Assembly: GCF_018128905.1 (NCBI RefSeq) | Contig: NZ_CP063808.1 | Span: forward strand, 5,704,001-5,768,000 | Length of the DNA stretch: 64,000 nucleotides | Direction: 5' to 3' | Source of the DNA: Streptomyces sp. A2-16 | GTDB taxonomy: Bacteria; Actinomycetota; Actinomycetes; Streptomycetales; Streptomycetaceae | Part shown: positions 53,621 to 62,623 of the stretch, piece by piece | Layout: every line of letters starts with the position of its first letter | Numbering within the stretch: the stretch's first letter is position 1 | Notes under the pieces: model-generated | What the model was told of the DNA's origin: nothing | Database searches by the model: none | Seen by the model: only the letters and a program-made list of their open reading frames with translations | Translations under genes and position numbers: made by a program

Positions 53621-55036
53621 TCAGATCGCCTGCCCCGTGCCGCTGCCCGCGAGCACCTCGGGACGCAGCAGCTCCGCGAGTGTCTCGGCGGGCAGCAGGC
53701 CCTTCTCCAGAACGAGTTCGGCCACGCCACGGCCGGTGGCGAGGGCCTCCTTGGCGATGTCGGTGGCCGCCGTGTACCCGATGTGCGGGTTGAGGGCGGT
53801 GACCAGGCCGATGGAGTTCTCCACCGTCCGGCGCAGCGCCTCGGTGTTGGCGGTGATGCCGTCCACGCAGCGCTCGGCCAGGGTCAGGCAGGCGGCGCGC
53901 AGATGGGTGATCGACTCCGACAGGGAGTGCAGGATGATCGGTTCGAAGGCGTTGAGCTGGAGCTGTCCGGCCTCCGCGGCCATCGTGATGGTCACGTCGT
54001 TGCCGATCACCTCGAAGGCGACCTGGTTGACCACCTCGGGGATCACCGGGTTGACCTTGCCGGGCATGATCGACGAGCCGGCCTGCACGGGCGGCAGGTT
54101 GATCTCGCCCAGGCCCGCGCGCGGCCCCGACGACAGCAGCCGCAGATCGTTGCAGCTCTTGCTCAGCTTGACCGCGATCCGCTTCAGGACACCGGACATC
54201 TGGACGAACGCCCCGCAGTCCTGGGTGGCCTCGACCAGGTTGGCGGCGGTGACCAGCGGAAGCCCGGTGAGCGCGGCGAGATGACGGCGGGCCGACTCGG
54301 CGTACCCGGCGGGCGCGTTGAGTCCTGTCCCGATGGCCGTGGCTCCCAGGTTGATCTCATGGATCAACTGGACGGCCTCGTCAAGACGGCTGCGGTCCTC
54401 GTCCGTCATGACGGCATAGGCCGAGAACTCTTGACCGAGCGTCATGGGGACCGCGTCCTGCAACTGTGTACGGCCCATCTTGAGCACGTCACGGAACTCG
54501 ACGGCCTTCCGGGCGAAGGAGTCCTGAAGTACAGCCATCGCGTCGAGCAGTCCACGCACCGCGAAGACCGTCGCGATCTTCACGGCGGTCGGGTAGACGT
54601 CATTGGTCGACTGGCCCAGGTTGACGTCCTCGTTGGGGTGCAGGAAGGAGTACTGGCCCTTCTCGTGGCCCAGCAGCTCAAGGGCCCGGTTCGCGATGAC
54701 CTCGTTGGCGTTCATGTTGGTCGAGGTGCCGGCCCCGCCCTGGATCACGTCGACCACGAACTGGTCGTGGAGCTTGCCGTCCCGGATCTCCCGGCAGGCC
54801 TCCACGATCGCGGCGGCCTTCCGGGGCGCCAGCAGCCCGAGCTCCTCGTTGGCGAGGGCGGCCGCCTCCTTGACGGCGGCGAGGGCGTCGACGAGGTGGG
54901 GGTAGGCGGAGATCCGGGTGCCGGTGATGGGGAAGTTCTCGGTGGCCCGCAGGGTGTGCACGCCCCAGTAGGCGTCGGCCGGAACATCCCGGTCACCCAG
55001 CAGATCGTGCTCACGGCGGCTGACGACGACGGTCAT
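53621..55036 (-). CDS. aspA: aspartate ammonia-lyase
   Basis: 471 residues. Fumarase/aspartase superfamily: TSTNMNANEVIANRALELLG (104-123), VNLGQSTNDVYPTA (138-151), and the signature GSSIMPGKVNP (320-330) with the catalytic Ser. The N-terminus (REHDLLGDRDVPADAYWGVHTLRA) fits AspA rather than fumarase FumC, as does the gene context. It splits aspartate into fumarate and ammonia. It is the last gene of the asparagine operon, 126 bases downstream of the asparaginase. Confidence 0.95.
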   Translation of the reverse strand: MTVVVSRREHDLLGDRDVPADAYWGVHTLRATENFPITGTRISAYPHLVDALAAVKEAAALANEELGLLAPRKAAAIVEACREIRDGKLHDQFVVDVIQGGAGTSTNMNANEVIANRALELLGHEKGQYSFLHPNEDVNLGQSTNDVYPTAVKIATVFAVRGLLDAMAVLQDSFARKAVEFRDVLKMGRTQLQDAVPMTLGQEFSAYAVMTDEDRSRLDEAVQLIHEINLGATAIGTGLNAPAGYAESARRHLAALTGLPLVTAANLVEATQDCGAFVQMSGVLKRIAVKLSKSCNDLRLLSSGPRAGLGEINLPPVQAGSSIMPGKVNPVIPEVVNQVAFEVIGNDVTITMAAEAGQLQLNAFEPIILHSLSESITHLRAACLTLAERCVDGITANTEALRRTVENSIGLVTALNPHIGYTAATDIAKEALATGRGVAELVLEKGLLPAETLAELLRPEVLAGSGTGQAI

Positions 55037-55162
55037 GAGGGTACGGTCCTTCTTCCGAGAGGGGCTCAGGTACGTGCTTCTTGGGCGCGGGGAACTGCGC
55101 GACCGGCCACGATCGGCCCGCAGTCGCGGTACAGCTGATCCGGCAGGCGATCCGGCTGTCTG

Positions 55163-56179
55163 CTAGGCGCAGGCGGACACGACGACGGGCTCCAGCGAGC
55201 GAACGGGCCGCACGCGCCCGACTTCGAGGCCGCCCCCGAGGAGCGCCTCGCCCCGGAACTCCGTGAGCAGGTCAGGCGAGACTCCGGCGAACGCGAGCGC
55301 CGCCGCGGCCACCGGCACCCGCGCCCGGTTCGCCCCGTCGGAGATCTTCACGGCGACGGCCCGCCCGTCGGGAAGGGCGGCCACCTGGACGCCCTCGAAG
55401 CCGTCCTTGGCGAGCAGTCCGGGTACGGCCTTCATCAACGCGGCCACGTCACGCCCCGCCCCGGAGGCCATCTCGGCATGCTCACGCATCGCGTCGGCGA
55501 CTCGGGCCTCCGGAGTACCGGGAGCCGCCGACGAGATCCGTGCGGCGGCCCGGGCGAGGCCGTGCAGCGAGACGGAGAACAGCGGCGCGCCGCACCCGTC
55601 CACGGTGACCTGTGCGATCCGCTGCCCGGTCAGGTCCTCCACGATCTCCGCGATCGCCTGCTGGAGCGGGTGCGAGGGGGCGAGGTATCCCTCAAGGGGC
55701 CAGTCGTTGAGCACGCACGTGTACAGCATCGCCGCGTGCTTGCCGGAGCAGTTCTGGGCGAGCCGGGAAGGCGGCCGCCCCTCCCGCACCCAGGCGTCCC
55801 GCACGGCCGGTTCGAACGGCATGTCGGGAACGTTGCGCAGGGCGTCCTCGGAGAGCCCGGCGAGCTCCAGGATCCGCCGGGTGCCGTCGAGGTGCCGCTC
55901 CTCGCCGGAGTGGCTCGCCGCCGTCAGGGAGAGAAGCTCACCGTCCAGCGGCAGCCCGGCCCGCACCATGGCGACGGCCTGGACCGGCTTGAGCGCCGAG
56001 CGCGGATAGAAAGCGGCCTCGATGTCGCCGAGCTGGAAGCCGACCCGTCCGTCGGCACCGAGGACGACGACGGAGCCGTAGTGGATGCCCTCCACGACCC
56101 CGCCGCGTATCAGGTGGGCGACGGGGGTGTGGAGGGGCTCGCGGATCATGGGTGCGGCCGCGACGGAACTGCTGTACAT
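55163..56179 (-). CDS. L-asparaginase of the Rhizobium ReAV (class 3) type
   Basis: 338 residues from ATG 56179 (AGGAAG upstream). It belongs to the asparaginase II family whose prototype is the inducible Rhizobium etli enzyme, unrelated to E. coli AnsB. The paired catalytic motifs are RSALKPVQ (Ser61-x-x-Lys64) and QNCSGKHAAML (Cys144-Ser-Gly-Lys147), with a further Cys in VDGCGAPLFSVSLHG. No signal peptide, so it works in the cytoplasm on asparagine imported by the adjacent permease. Start lies 32 bases after the permease stop. Confidence 0.9.
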   Translation of the reverse strand: MYSSSVAAAPMIREPLHTPVAHLIRGGVVEGIHYGSVVVLGADGRVGFQLGDIEAAFYPRSALKPVQAVAMVRAGLPLDGELLSLTAASHSGEERHLDGTRRILELAGLSEDALRNVPDMPFEPAVRDAWVREGRPPSRLAQNCSGKHAAMLYTCVLNDWPLEGYLAPSHPLQQAIAEIVEDLTGQRIAQVTVDGCGAPLFSVSLHGLARAAARISSAAPGTPEARVADAMREHAEMASGAGRDVAALMKAVPGLLAKDGFEGVQVAALPDGRAVAVKISDGANRARVPVAAAALAFAGVSPDLLTEFRGEALLGGGLEVGRVRPVRSLEPVVVSACA

Positions 56180-56211
56180 CACTTCCTGCTTCGAGAGGAG
56201 CGCCGTGCGGG

Positions 56212-57666
56212 TCACGCGTCGGCGCTGGTGGATGCGGTCTCGCTCGCCATACGAGCAATCCGGCCCCGGACGGCGAACCATCCCGCGACCAGGGCCCCGA
56301 CGATCAGCGGGAGGCACAGCACGGTGGTGCGGCCGGCGCCGCCGTCGGCGTACATGAGGACCAGGACGGAGGCGAGGAAGGCCAGCGTCACGAGTTCGGT
56401 CCAGGGGGATCCCGGCAGTCGGTAGCCGGGGCGGGTCAGGTCGCCCTTCTGGGTCTTCTGCCAGAAGAGCAGGTGACAGATCATGATCATGCCCCAGGTG
56501 GCGAGGATGCCGATGGCGGCGAAGTTCAGCACGATCTCGAACGCGTCGGCGGGGACGACGAAGTTGAGGCCGACGCCGAGGACACAGATACCGCTGGTGA
56601 GCAGGATGCCGCCGTACGGGACCTGGCTGCGGCTCATCACCGAGGTGAACTTCGGGGCGGAGCCCGCCATCGCCATGGAGCGCAGGATGCGGCCGGTGGA
56701 GTACAGGCCGGAGTTGAGCGAGGACATGGCGGCCGTCATGACGACGAGGTTCATCACACCGCCCGCGGCCGGGATGCCGATGTTGGACAGGACGGTCACG
56801 AAGGGGCTCTCGCCGGCCGAGTACATGCTCCAGGGCAGCAGCATCGAGAGCAGGAGGACCGAGCCGACGTAGAAGAGGCCGACGCGCCACATGATCGAGT
56901 TGATCGCCTTGGGCATGATCTTCTCGGGGTTCTCGGTCTCGCCCGCGGCGACACCGACGAGTTCGACGGAGGCGTAGGCGAAGACGACGCCCTGGATGAT
57001 CAGCAGCATGGGCAGCAGGCCGTTGGGGAAGACACCGCCGTTGTCGGTGATCAGGGCCGGGCCGGGGTGGTGGCCGTCGATCGGGTGCTGGGTGGCCAGC
57101 AGGAAGATGCCGATCAGCATGAACGCCACGAGCGCGCCCACCTTGATGATGGCGAACCAGAACTCCAGCTCGCCGAACATCTTCACCGAGATGAGGTTCA
57201 CGGTGAGGACCACCGCGAGCGCGATGAGCGCGATCACCCACTGCGGGATGTCGGAGAACATGCCCCAGTAGTGGGTGTAGAGGGCGACCGCGGTGATGTC
57301 CGCGATGCCGGTGGTGGCCCAGTTCAGGAAGTACATCCAGCCGGCGACGTAGGCGCCCTTCTCGCCGAGGAACTCCCGGGCGTACGACACGAAGGCGCCG
57401 GAGGAGGGCCGGTAGAGGACCAGTTCGCCGAGGGCGCGGACGACGAGGAAGGCGAAGACGCCGCAGACCGCGTAGGCGATGAAGAGGGAGGGGCCGGCGT
57501 CGGCGAGACGGCCGCCGGCGCCGAGGAAGAGGCCGGTGCCGATGGCGCCGCCGATGGCGATCATGTTGACGTGCCGTGACTTGAGGGACTTGCTGTAGCC
57601 CTCGTCTCCGGCATCGACATGGCTGGAACGTTTCTGCACGTCGTCGTGCAGGGACTGCTCGCTCAC
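56212..57666 (-). CDS. ansP: amino-acid permease of the APC family, probably L-asparagine permease
   Basis: 484 residues from GTG 57666, overlapping the stop of the regulator gene (GTGA). Twelve TM segments of the APC superfamily: [28 protein letters not shown] in pieces (the substrate-binding first helix), [55 protein letters not shown]. This AAT group includes AnsP, GabP and CycA. Linkage to an asparaginase and an aspartase makes asparagine the most likely substrate. Confidence 0.88.
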   Translation of the reverse strand: MSEQSLHDDVQKRSSHVDAGDEGYSKSLKSRHVNMIAIGGAIGTGLFLGAGGRLADAGPSLFIAYAVCGVFAFLVVRALGELVLYRPSSGAFVSYAREFLGEKGAYVAGWMYFLNWATTGIADITAVALYTHYWGMFSDIPQWVIALIALAVVLTVNLISVKMFGELEFWFAIIKVGALVAFMLIGIFLLATQHPIDGHHPGPALITDNGGVFPNGLLPMLLIIQGVVFAYASVELVGVAAGETENPEKIMPKAINSIMWRVGLFYVGSVLLLSMLLPWSMYSAGESPFVTVLSNIGIPAAGGVMNLVVMTAAMSSLNSGLYSTGRILRSMAMAGSAPKFTSVMSRSQVPYGGILLTSGICVLGVGLNFVVPADAFEIVLNFAAIGILATWGMIMICHLLFWQKTQKGDLTRPGYRLPGSPWTELVTLAFLASVLVLMYADGGAGRTTVLCLPLIVGALVAGWFAVRGRIARMASETASTSADA

Positions 57667-58409
57667 GCCTGGGACTCGCCTTCCGTGGGGGTGTCCGTGC
57701 TGTCCGTGCCCGAGTTCGGGGAACGCACGATGTCGGTGAGGGTGGTCTCGACGCGGTCCAGGTGGTGGGACATGGCCTCCACCGCGTCGTGCTCGGAACC
57801 GTCGATCAGTGCCTCGACGATCGCGCGGTGCTCGCGGTTGGACTGCTCCCGGCGGCCGCCCAGCTCGTTGAGGAAGGCCGACTGGCGCGCCAGTGCGTCG
57901 CGGATCTCCTCGATGACCCGGCGGAAGACCGGGTTCTGGGCGGCCTCGGCCACGGCGAGGTGGAAGAGGGTGTCCATCGCGACCCATGCCGTGGTGTCGG
58001 TCTCCCGTTCCATCCGGTCCAGCAGGTGGGCCAGGTGGTCGAGGTTCTCCGGGGTGCGGCGCCGGGCCGCGTAGCCGGCGACCGGGATCTCGACGTGGCG
58101 GCGTACTTCCAGGAGGTCGCTGGCCACGTAGTCGCCGAAGGTCGGGTCCTCCACCGCGTTGGCCACGACGAAGGTGCCCTTGCCGGTCTTGGAGACGGTC
58201 AGGCCCATGGTCTGCAGGGCCCTGAGGGCCTCGCGCAGGACGGGTCGGCTGATCTCCAGGGTGCGGCAGAGCTCCGCCTCCGAGGGGAGCTTGTCGCCGA
58301 TGGCGTACTCCCCGCGCTCGATGGCGGCACGCAGATGCGCCAACACCGCCTCCATGGCGCTGATACGCCTCGGCGGCTGACTGGCTGTCCGGCTGTCTGA
58401 CAGGTTCAC
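57663..58409 (-). CDS. FadR-subfamily GntR transcriptional regulator of the asparagine operon
   Basis: 248 residues from GTG 58409. The winged helix is standard Gnt[62 protein letters not shown] in pieces. The C-terminal FCD helical domain (about 95-225) includes [17 protein letters not shown] and [26 protein letters not shown], with His residues that bind a metal and an organic-acid effector. It is the first gene of the operon, so it is autoregulated; aspartate or asparagine may be the ligand. A GTxxxAC-type dyad lies just upstream (58411-58423). Confidence 0.92.
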   Translation of the reverse strand: MNLSDSRTASQPPRRISAMEAVLAHLRAAIERGEYAIGDKLPSEAELCRTLEISRPVLREALRALQTMGLTVSKTGKGTFVVANAVEDPTFGDYVASDLLEVRRHVEIPVAGYAARRRTPENLDHLAHLLDRMERETDTTAWVAMDTLFHLAVAEAAQNPVFRRVIEEIRDALARQSAFLNELGGRREQSNREHRAIVEALIDGSEHDAVEAMSHHLDRVETTLTDIVRSPNSGTDSTDTPTEGESQA

Positions 58410-58410
58410 G

Positions 58411-58423
58411 GGAGTGATACTCC
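58411..58423. promoter_or_regulatory. FadR-type operator before the gntR start
   Basis: GGAGT-GAT-ACTCC is a perfect 5-3-5 dyad containing GTnnnAC, the core of FadR-subfamily sites. It is only one base from the start codon and overlaps the ribosome binding site, so binding would block both transcription and translation. A second dyad, CTGTC-T-GACAG, lies at 58393-58403 inside the coding region. Confidence 0.55.
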
Positions 58424-58849
58424 GGGCGCCGGGAGGGTGCTGTCAAGGGGGCGGGCAGATGGGACGCCGGGACCGGGACCCACGACGCGCTCCGCGGGGG
58501 AAGCAGGGCGGCGGCGCAAAGGGCGCCGACCCGGAGAACTCCCGGTGGGCGGGGTGTGCGGCGCGGCGGGAGGGGGCCGGGGCCTTTTCGCCGAGGACGG
58601 CACTTCGGTGAGGGCCTGCCGCCGCTGCGGCTGGCAGCAGGCCCGGTGGGGAAGCTGGGGGCGGCGAGCTGGGCGCGGGCGAACCCCGCTGGACGGGCTC
58701 TGCCCTGCCGTCGGACCGGGCCCCGTCCTCCGCGTCGAGCACGGCACCTTCGGCACGGGCCCTGCCACCCTCACGGCGGTCGGCGACCTCGTGTCCCAAT
58801 GCGGACCCGGTGCCGTGGAAACGGGCCCGTCCTCCTCGTCGGGCGCCTG
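58424..58849. other. intergenic region without a supported gene
   Basis: About 425 bases of very high GC between the gntR regulator and the uppP stop. Frames are open in several registers because stop codons are rare at this GC, but none shows a family motif or a good start. It should contain the promoter of the asparagine operon near 58430-58480. Confidence 0.4.
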
Positions 58850-59686
58850 TCAGCTGTCGAGGGTTCCCGTGGCCAGGAGGCCGAAGAGGAGGAGGCCGAC
58901 GACGATGCGGTAGATGACGAAGGCGTTGAAGGAGTGCTTGGCCACGAACTTCAGGAGCCAGGCGATGGAGGCGTAGGCGACCACGAAGGAGACGGCCGTG
59001 CCGACGGCGAGGGGGGCCGCGCCCACGCCCGTGCCCAGGGCGTCCTTGAGCTCGTAGATGCCGGCACCGGTGAGGGCGGGGATGCCGAGGAAGAACGAGA
59101 GGCGGGTCGCGGCCACGCGGTCCAGGTCAAGGATCAGCGCCGTGGACATGGTGGCGCCGGAGCGGGAGAAGCCCGGGAAGAGCAGGGCCAGGATCTGGGA
59201 GCTGCCGACCAGCATGGCGTCCTTGAACGAGGTGTCGTCCTCGCCGCGCTTGTGCCGGCCCATCTGGTCCGCCGCCCACATCACGCCACTGCCCACGATC
59301 AGGGAACCGGCGACCACCCACAGGGAGGCGAGCGGTCCCTCGATGAGCGGCTTGGCGGCCAGGCCCACGACGACGATCGGGATGGTCGCGGCGATCACCC
59401 ACCAGGCGAACTTGTAGTCGTGGTGGTAGCGCTCCTCCTTGTTGACCAGGCCCCTCCCCCACGCGGAGACGATCCGCACGATGTCCTTGAAGAAGTACAC
59501 GAGCACGGCGGCGATCGCACCGACCTGGATGACGGCCGAGAACCCGACGACGGCGTCGTTGTCGACGGGAATGTCCATCAGCCCCTCGACGATCTTCAGA
59601 TGGCCGGTGGAGGAGACGGGCAGGAACTCGGTCACCCCCTCGACGGCTCCGAGGACGACGGCCTGACCGACGCTGATGACGCTCAT
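58850..59686 (-). CDS. uppP: undecaprenyl-diphosphatase UppP (BacA)
   Basis: 278 residues, polytopic. The two active-site blocks are EGVTEFLPVSSTGH (16-29) and PGFSRSGATMSTALI, the Glu-rich and Ser/Arg motifs of UppP. VGSSQILALLFPG precedes the latter. It recycles undecaprenyl pyrophosphate to the phosphate carrier at the membrane, needed for peptidoglycan and other surface glycans. It is monocistronic and 73 bases downstream of the FluC gene; its closeness to polysaccharide genes may be chance. Confidence 0.95.
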   Translation of the reverse strand: MSVISVGQAVVLGAVEGVTEFLPVSSTGHLKIVEGLMDIPVDNDAVVGFSAVIQVGAIAAVLVYFFKDIVRIVSAWGRGLVNKEERYHHDYKFAWWVIAATIPIVVVGLAAKPLIEGPLASLWVVAGSLIVGSGVMWAADQMGRHKRGEDDTSFKDAMLVGSSQILALLFPGFSRSGATMSTALILDLDRVAATRLSFFLGIPALTGAGIYELKDALGTGVGAAPLAVGTAVSFVVAYASIAWLLKFVAKHSFNAFVIYRIVVGLLLFGLLATGTLDS

Positions 59687-59759
59687 GGGATCCAGTTCTT
59701 CTCAGGGGAAGGCAGGTGCGGAGGCCACAGTCTTACTACACGCGGACAAGGGTCGAGAC

Positions 59760-60134
59760 CTACGCCCACAGCGCCTGCGCCAGCGCCACCCCCGCGAAGG
59801 CCGCCCCGAGACCGGCCACCACGCTCGCGACCACGTTGGCCACGGCGTACAGGCGCGCCCCGGTCTCGGTGAGCCGGAGGGTCTCGTAGGAGAAGGTGGA
59901 GTACGTCGTCAGGGCCCCGCACAGGCCGGTGCCCAGGAGGAGCTGCAGGTGGGATCCGGCCGCCCCCGCGGCCACCGCGCCGGTCAGCAGGCCGAGGATC
60001 AGACAGCCCGTGACATTGACGGCGAACGTGCCCCAGGGGAAGACCGAGTCGTGCCGTGCCTGCACCGCGCGGTCGGTGAGATAGCGCAGCGGGGCCCCGA
60101 CCACGGCACCCGTGACGACCAGCAGCCAGTTCAC
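59760..60134 (-). CDS. crcB: fluoride ion channel FluC/CrcB (first subunit)
   Basis: 124 residues, four TM segments. [17 protein letters not shown] and [21 protein letters not shown] carry the conserved Asn and the Phe-box residues (TTYSTFS) of fluoride channels. FluC functions as a dual-topology dimer; where there are two genes, the subunits have fixed opposite orientations. The gene overlaps the DUF190 gene by four bases (ATGA), and a second FluC lies beyond it. Confidence 0.93.
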   Translation of the reverse strand: MNWLLVVTGAVVGAPLRYLTDRAVQARHDSVFPWGTFAVNVTGCLILGLLTGAVAAGAAGSHLQLLLGTGLCGALTTYSTFSYETLRLTETGARLYAVANVVASVVAGLGAAFAGVALAQALWA

Positions 60135-60511
60135 AACGACTTCTTACCCTTCGTGCCCGCTGTGTCCTGGTTCTCGTAGCGGCCGACGTACCGGATGACC
60201 TCGCACTCGTCGAGGGTCACCAGTCCCTCCGTGACGAGTTCGTCGAGCTGCGGAAGGAACTCCCGCACCCGCGTCTCGGTGTCGACGATGACCACGGCCA
60301 CCGGCAGGTCCTCGCTGAGGGAGAGCAACCGGGCGGTGTGGATCAGGGAGGACGCGCCGAAGCCCTCGATGCCACGGAAGACACTGGCCCCGGCGAGACC
60401 GGCGGCGTGGGCGCGGTGCACGATTTCGGCGTAGAGGGGCTTGTGGTGCCAGGTGTCGTTCTCGCCGATGTGGACGGTCACGCGCAGGGCGCTGCCGGTC
60501 AGCCTCGTCAT
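60131..60511 (-). CDS. DUF190 protein, linked to fluoride channels
   Basis: 126 residues from ATG 60511. DUF190 domain of PII-like fold: [68 protein letters not shown] in pieces. It is encoded between the two fluC genes, overlapping both by four bases, which is the standard streptomycete arrangement. Its PII-like structure suggests a ligand-binding regulator of the channel; this is not proven. Confidence 0.93.
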   Translation of the reverse strand: MTRLTGSALRVTVHIGENDTWHHKPLYAEIVHRAHAAGLAGASVFRGIEGFGASSLIHTARLLSLSEDLPVAVVIVDTETRVREFLPQLDELVTEGLVTLDECEVIRYVGRYENQDTAGTKGKKSL

Positions 60512-60963
60512 GGCTGCCTCCGCTTCAGGACGCGGCGGGTCGCCGTGGACGCCACCCACACCGCCGTGAGGGCCGCGAGCAGGGTCGCGGCGAGATAGGC
60601 CAGGCCGATGGCGGGCCGGCCGTGGTCGACGAGCCTCTGGATGTCGACGGCGTAGGTGGAGAAGGTGGTGAAACCGCCGAGGACGCCGGTGCCGAAGAAG
60701 GGCCGGACCAGTCGGTGGGCGGCCAGGGCGTCGGTGATGAGGACCATGAAGACGCCGATGACGGCACAGCCGACGACGTTGGTCCAGAAGGTCGCCCAGG
60801 GGAATCCGCCGGGCGGTGCGGGCCAGTTGAGGGCGAGGGCGTACCGGGCCGTGGCGCCCAGGGCACCGCCGAGCGCGACCACCGCGACCACGGGTGCCTG
60901 GCCCTGCCACAGGGACGGGCGTGCGGGTCTGGTGGGGGCGCGCAGGCTCTGCGGGGCTGTCAT
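60508..60963 (-). CDS. crcB: fluoride ion channel FluC/CrcB (second subunit)
   Basis: 151 residues from ATG 60963 (AGGAGAG upstream). The N-terminal ~25 residues are a soluble extension; then four TM segments with [30 protein letters not shown] and [21 protein letters not shown], the Asn and FTTFSTY blocks of FluC. Together with the copy at 59760 it probably forms a heterodimeric fluoride exporter. I looked for a fluoride riboswitch upstream (60964-61130) and saw none. Confidence 0.92.
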   Translation of the reverse strand: MTAPQSLRAPTRPARPSLWQGQAPVVAVVALGGALGATARYALALNWPAPPGGFPWATFWTNVVGCAVIGVFMVLITDALAAHRLVRPFFGTGVLGGFTTFSTYAVDIQRLVDHGRPAIGLAYLAATLLAALTAVWVASTATRRVLKRRQP

Positions 60964-61130
60964 GGTCGTGTCTCTCCTACTCGCCGGGGCCCGGGCGTGC
61001 GGGCGCGCTCCATCGCAAGTAGGGACCGTTGGCGGCGCCTTCGCCGCGGTTCGGGTACGGCGGGCCCCACCGCCGTGCCGCGAGGGTGATCGCGACCGAG
61101 GACCAGCGTAACGCCGGGATGCCGCCGGGG

Positions 61131-62093
61131 TCACTTCGCGGCGGGCGGCTCGCACAGCGCGATCCCGCGCTCCCAGAGGCTGCCGAGGACCAGGTGGCCG
61201 GAGGCCTCGCAGACGCTGGTGACCATGCGGAAGCGGGAGCTGCGGCGGGCGAGGTGGTGGACCGTACGGCCCTCGTCGTCGACCGCGAGGACGCCGATGC
61301 CGGCGGTGGGCCGGTAGGGGGCGTGCACGGCGACGCGGGCGGCACTCCGGCGGACGCGCGGGGAGGCGCGGTGCAGCAGGTCGAGCGGGGGGATGCGGGG
61401 GCCGGCGAGCGAGACCCAGACCGGGCCGTCGGGTCCGCCGCGCCAGATGTTGTCAGGCATGCCGGGGAGGTTCTCGGCGTGGGGTTCGACGCGTCCTGCC
61501 CGCGGCCCTTCGAGCAGGTAGCGGGTGAGCCGGCGGGCCCCGGTCTCGGCGACGACCAGGAAGGACTCGTCGGCGCTCGCGGCCAGGCCGTTGGCGAACT
61601 GCAGTCCTTCCAGCAGGACTTCGGGGGTGTCGTCACCGGGTGCCAGGCGCAGCAGGCGGCCGGTCCCGGTGTGTTCCACGATGTCGCCGATCCACTGGTC
61701 CAGGGGGTACCGGCGGCTGGAGACGGTGAAGTAGACGCTGCCGTCGGACAGTGCGACCACGTTGCTGGTGAACCGCAGCCGCTCCCCCGCCACCTCGTCG
61801 GCGACGACCCGTACGGTGCCGTCGGCGAGGTCGACGCCCAGCAGTCCGCGTTCCGCGTCGCACACCAACAGGGCGCCGTCCGGAAGGAGTTCGAGGCCGA
61901 GCGGCCTGCCGCCGGTCTCGGCGAGGACCTCGACGCGGGCGGCGAGGGGTTCGGTCAGTCCGTCGATGCGCAGGATCCGGCCGTCCGCCACTCCGGTGAG
62001 GATCCGGCCGCGGGCGTCGGCGACGACGTCCTCGGGGCCGTGGCCGCCGATCGCGACGTAATGGCGGGGAATCAGTGCGGTGGGACGGTCCAT
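61131..62093 (-). CDS. SMP-30/gluconolactonase-like (strictosidine-synthase-fold) six-bladed beta-propeller
   Basis: 320 residues. Six-bladed propeller of the SMP-30/strictosidine synthase group: [25 protein letters not shown] at the first blade, [55 protein letters not shown], and [31 protein letters not shown], then [26 protein letters not shown]. The NLPGMPDNI element is diagnostic. Such proteins hydrolyse lactones or organophosphates using a calcium ion; the substrate here is unknown. It lies 28 bases downstream of the HTH protein and is probably cotranscribed. Confidence 0.9.
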   Translation of the reverse strand: MDRPTALIPRHYVAIGGHGPEDVVADARGRILTGVADGRILRIDGLTEPLAARVEVLAETGGRPLGLELLPDGALLVCDAERGLLGVDLADGTVRVVADEVAGERLRFTSNVVALSDGSVYFTVSSRRYPLDQWIGDIVEHTGTGRLLRLAPGDDTPEVLLEGLQFANGLAASADESFLVVAETGARRLTRYLLEGPRAGRVEPHAENLPGMPDNIWRGGPDGPVWVSLAGPRIPPLDLLHRASPRVRRSAARVAVHAPYRPTAGIGVLAVDDEGRTVHHLARRSSRFRMVTSVCEASGHLVLGSLWERGIALCEPPAAK

Positions 62094-62121
62094 CGGGTGC
62101 CTGCCCTTCCGGTACGGGTCG

Positions 62122-62409
62122 CTACCAGCCCTTCTCGAACATGCGCGCCACCTCGGCGATGCGCATCTCGTCGCGACGGTAGTACGTACGCCACCGGATT
62201 CTCCTGGTGCGCACCAGGCCGATGTCCACGAGCAGGCCGAGGTGGGTCTCCGCGACCGAGCGGGACACGCCGAGCTTGCCCGCGACCGCGCGGGCGGTGA
62301 CTCCGTCCTGGGCGGGGTCGCCGTGGCGTTGCGGCGGGAAGTGGGCGGCCGGGTCCTTCAGCCACTCCAGGATTTCCAGGCGCCTCTGGCCGGCCGGAGT
62401 CCTCAGCAT
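62122..62409 (-). CDS. small winged-helix (ArsR-like) transcriptional regulator
   Basis: 95 residues from ATG 62409, with GAGGGG five bases upstream. LRTPAGQRRLEILEWLKDPAAHF begins a winged helix; GVTARAVAGKLGVSRSVAETHLGLLVDIGLVRTRRIRWRTYYRRDE is the recognition helix and wing, in the ArsR/GntR-like style. There is no Cys metal site, so it is not a metal sensor. It is cotranscribed with the SMP-30-like gene, which it may regulate. Confidence 0.86.
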   Translation of the reverse strand: MLRTPAGQRRLEILEWLKDPAAHFPPQRHGDPAQDGVTARAVAGKLGVSRSVAETHLGLLVDIGLVRTRRIRWRTYYRRDEMRIAEVARMFEKGW

Positions 62410-62623
62410 CTCGTCCCCTCCGCCCTCCTTCTGCGTCTGTCCACTGTCCCGCAGCCGAAGGTGCCTTGTCCCGGAGTCACCGAGCTTGTCCGAGATCGAA
62501 CTCCTCTGTGGCACAGGGCTGTTCGTCGGTGCGGCGGTCGGGAGGGGAACCGCATGCCGCTCATGAGGAGTTGGGGCCCCCTCCGCCCGCGGCTCGTGGT
62601 CTCGCGGGCGGAGGGGAGTCGGT

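Noticed and set aside
53597-55138. 513-codon frame antisense to aspA
   Set aside because: Contains no recognisable domain; aspA is complete on the other strand.
58437-59872. two open frames across the uppP gene and the region before it
   Set aside because: The frames run through the uppP antisense and lack starts with binding sites.
60964-61130. possible fluoride riboswitch before the second fluC gene
   Set aside because: GGCGAAGGCGCCGCC-like runs occur on the minus strand, but I do not see the conserved pseudoknot core or the CUGAUG element of the crcB motif, and the run is explained by GC content.
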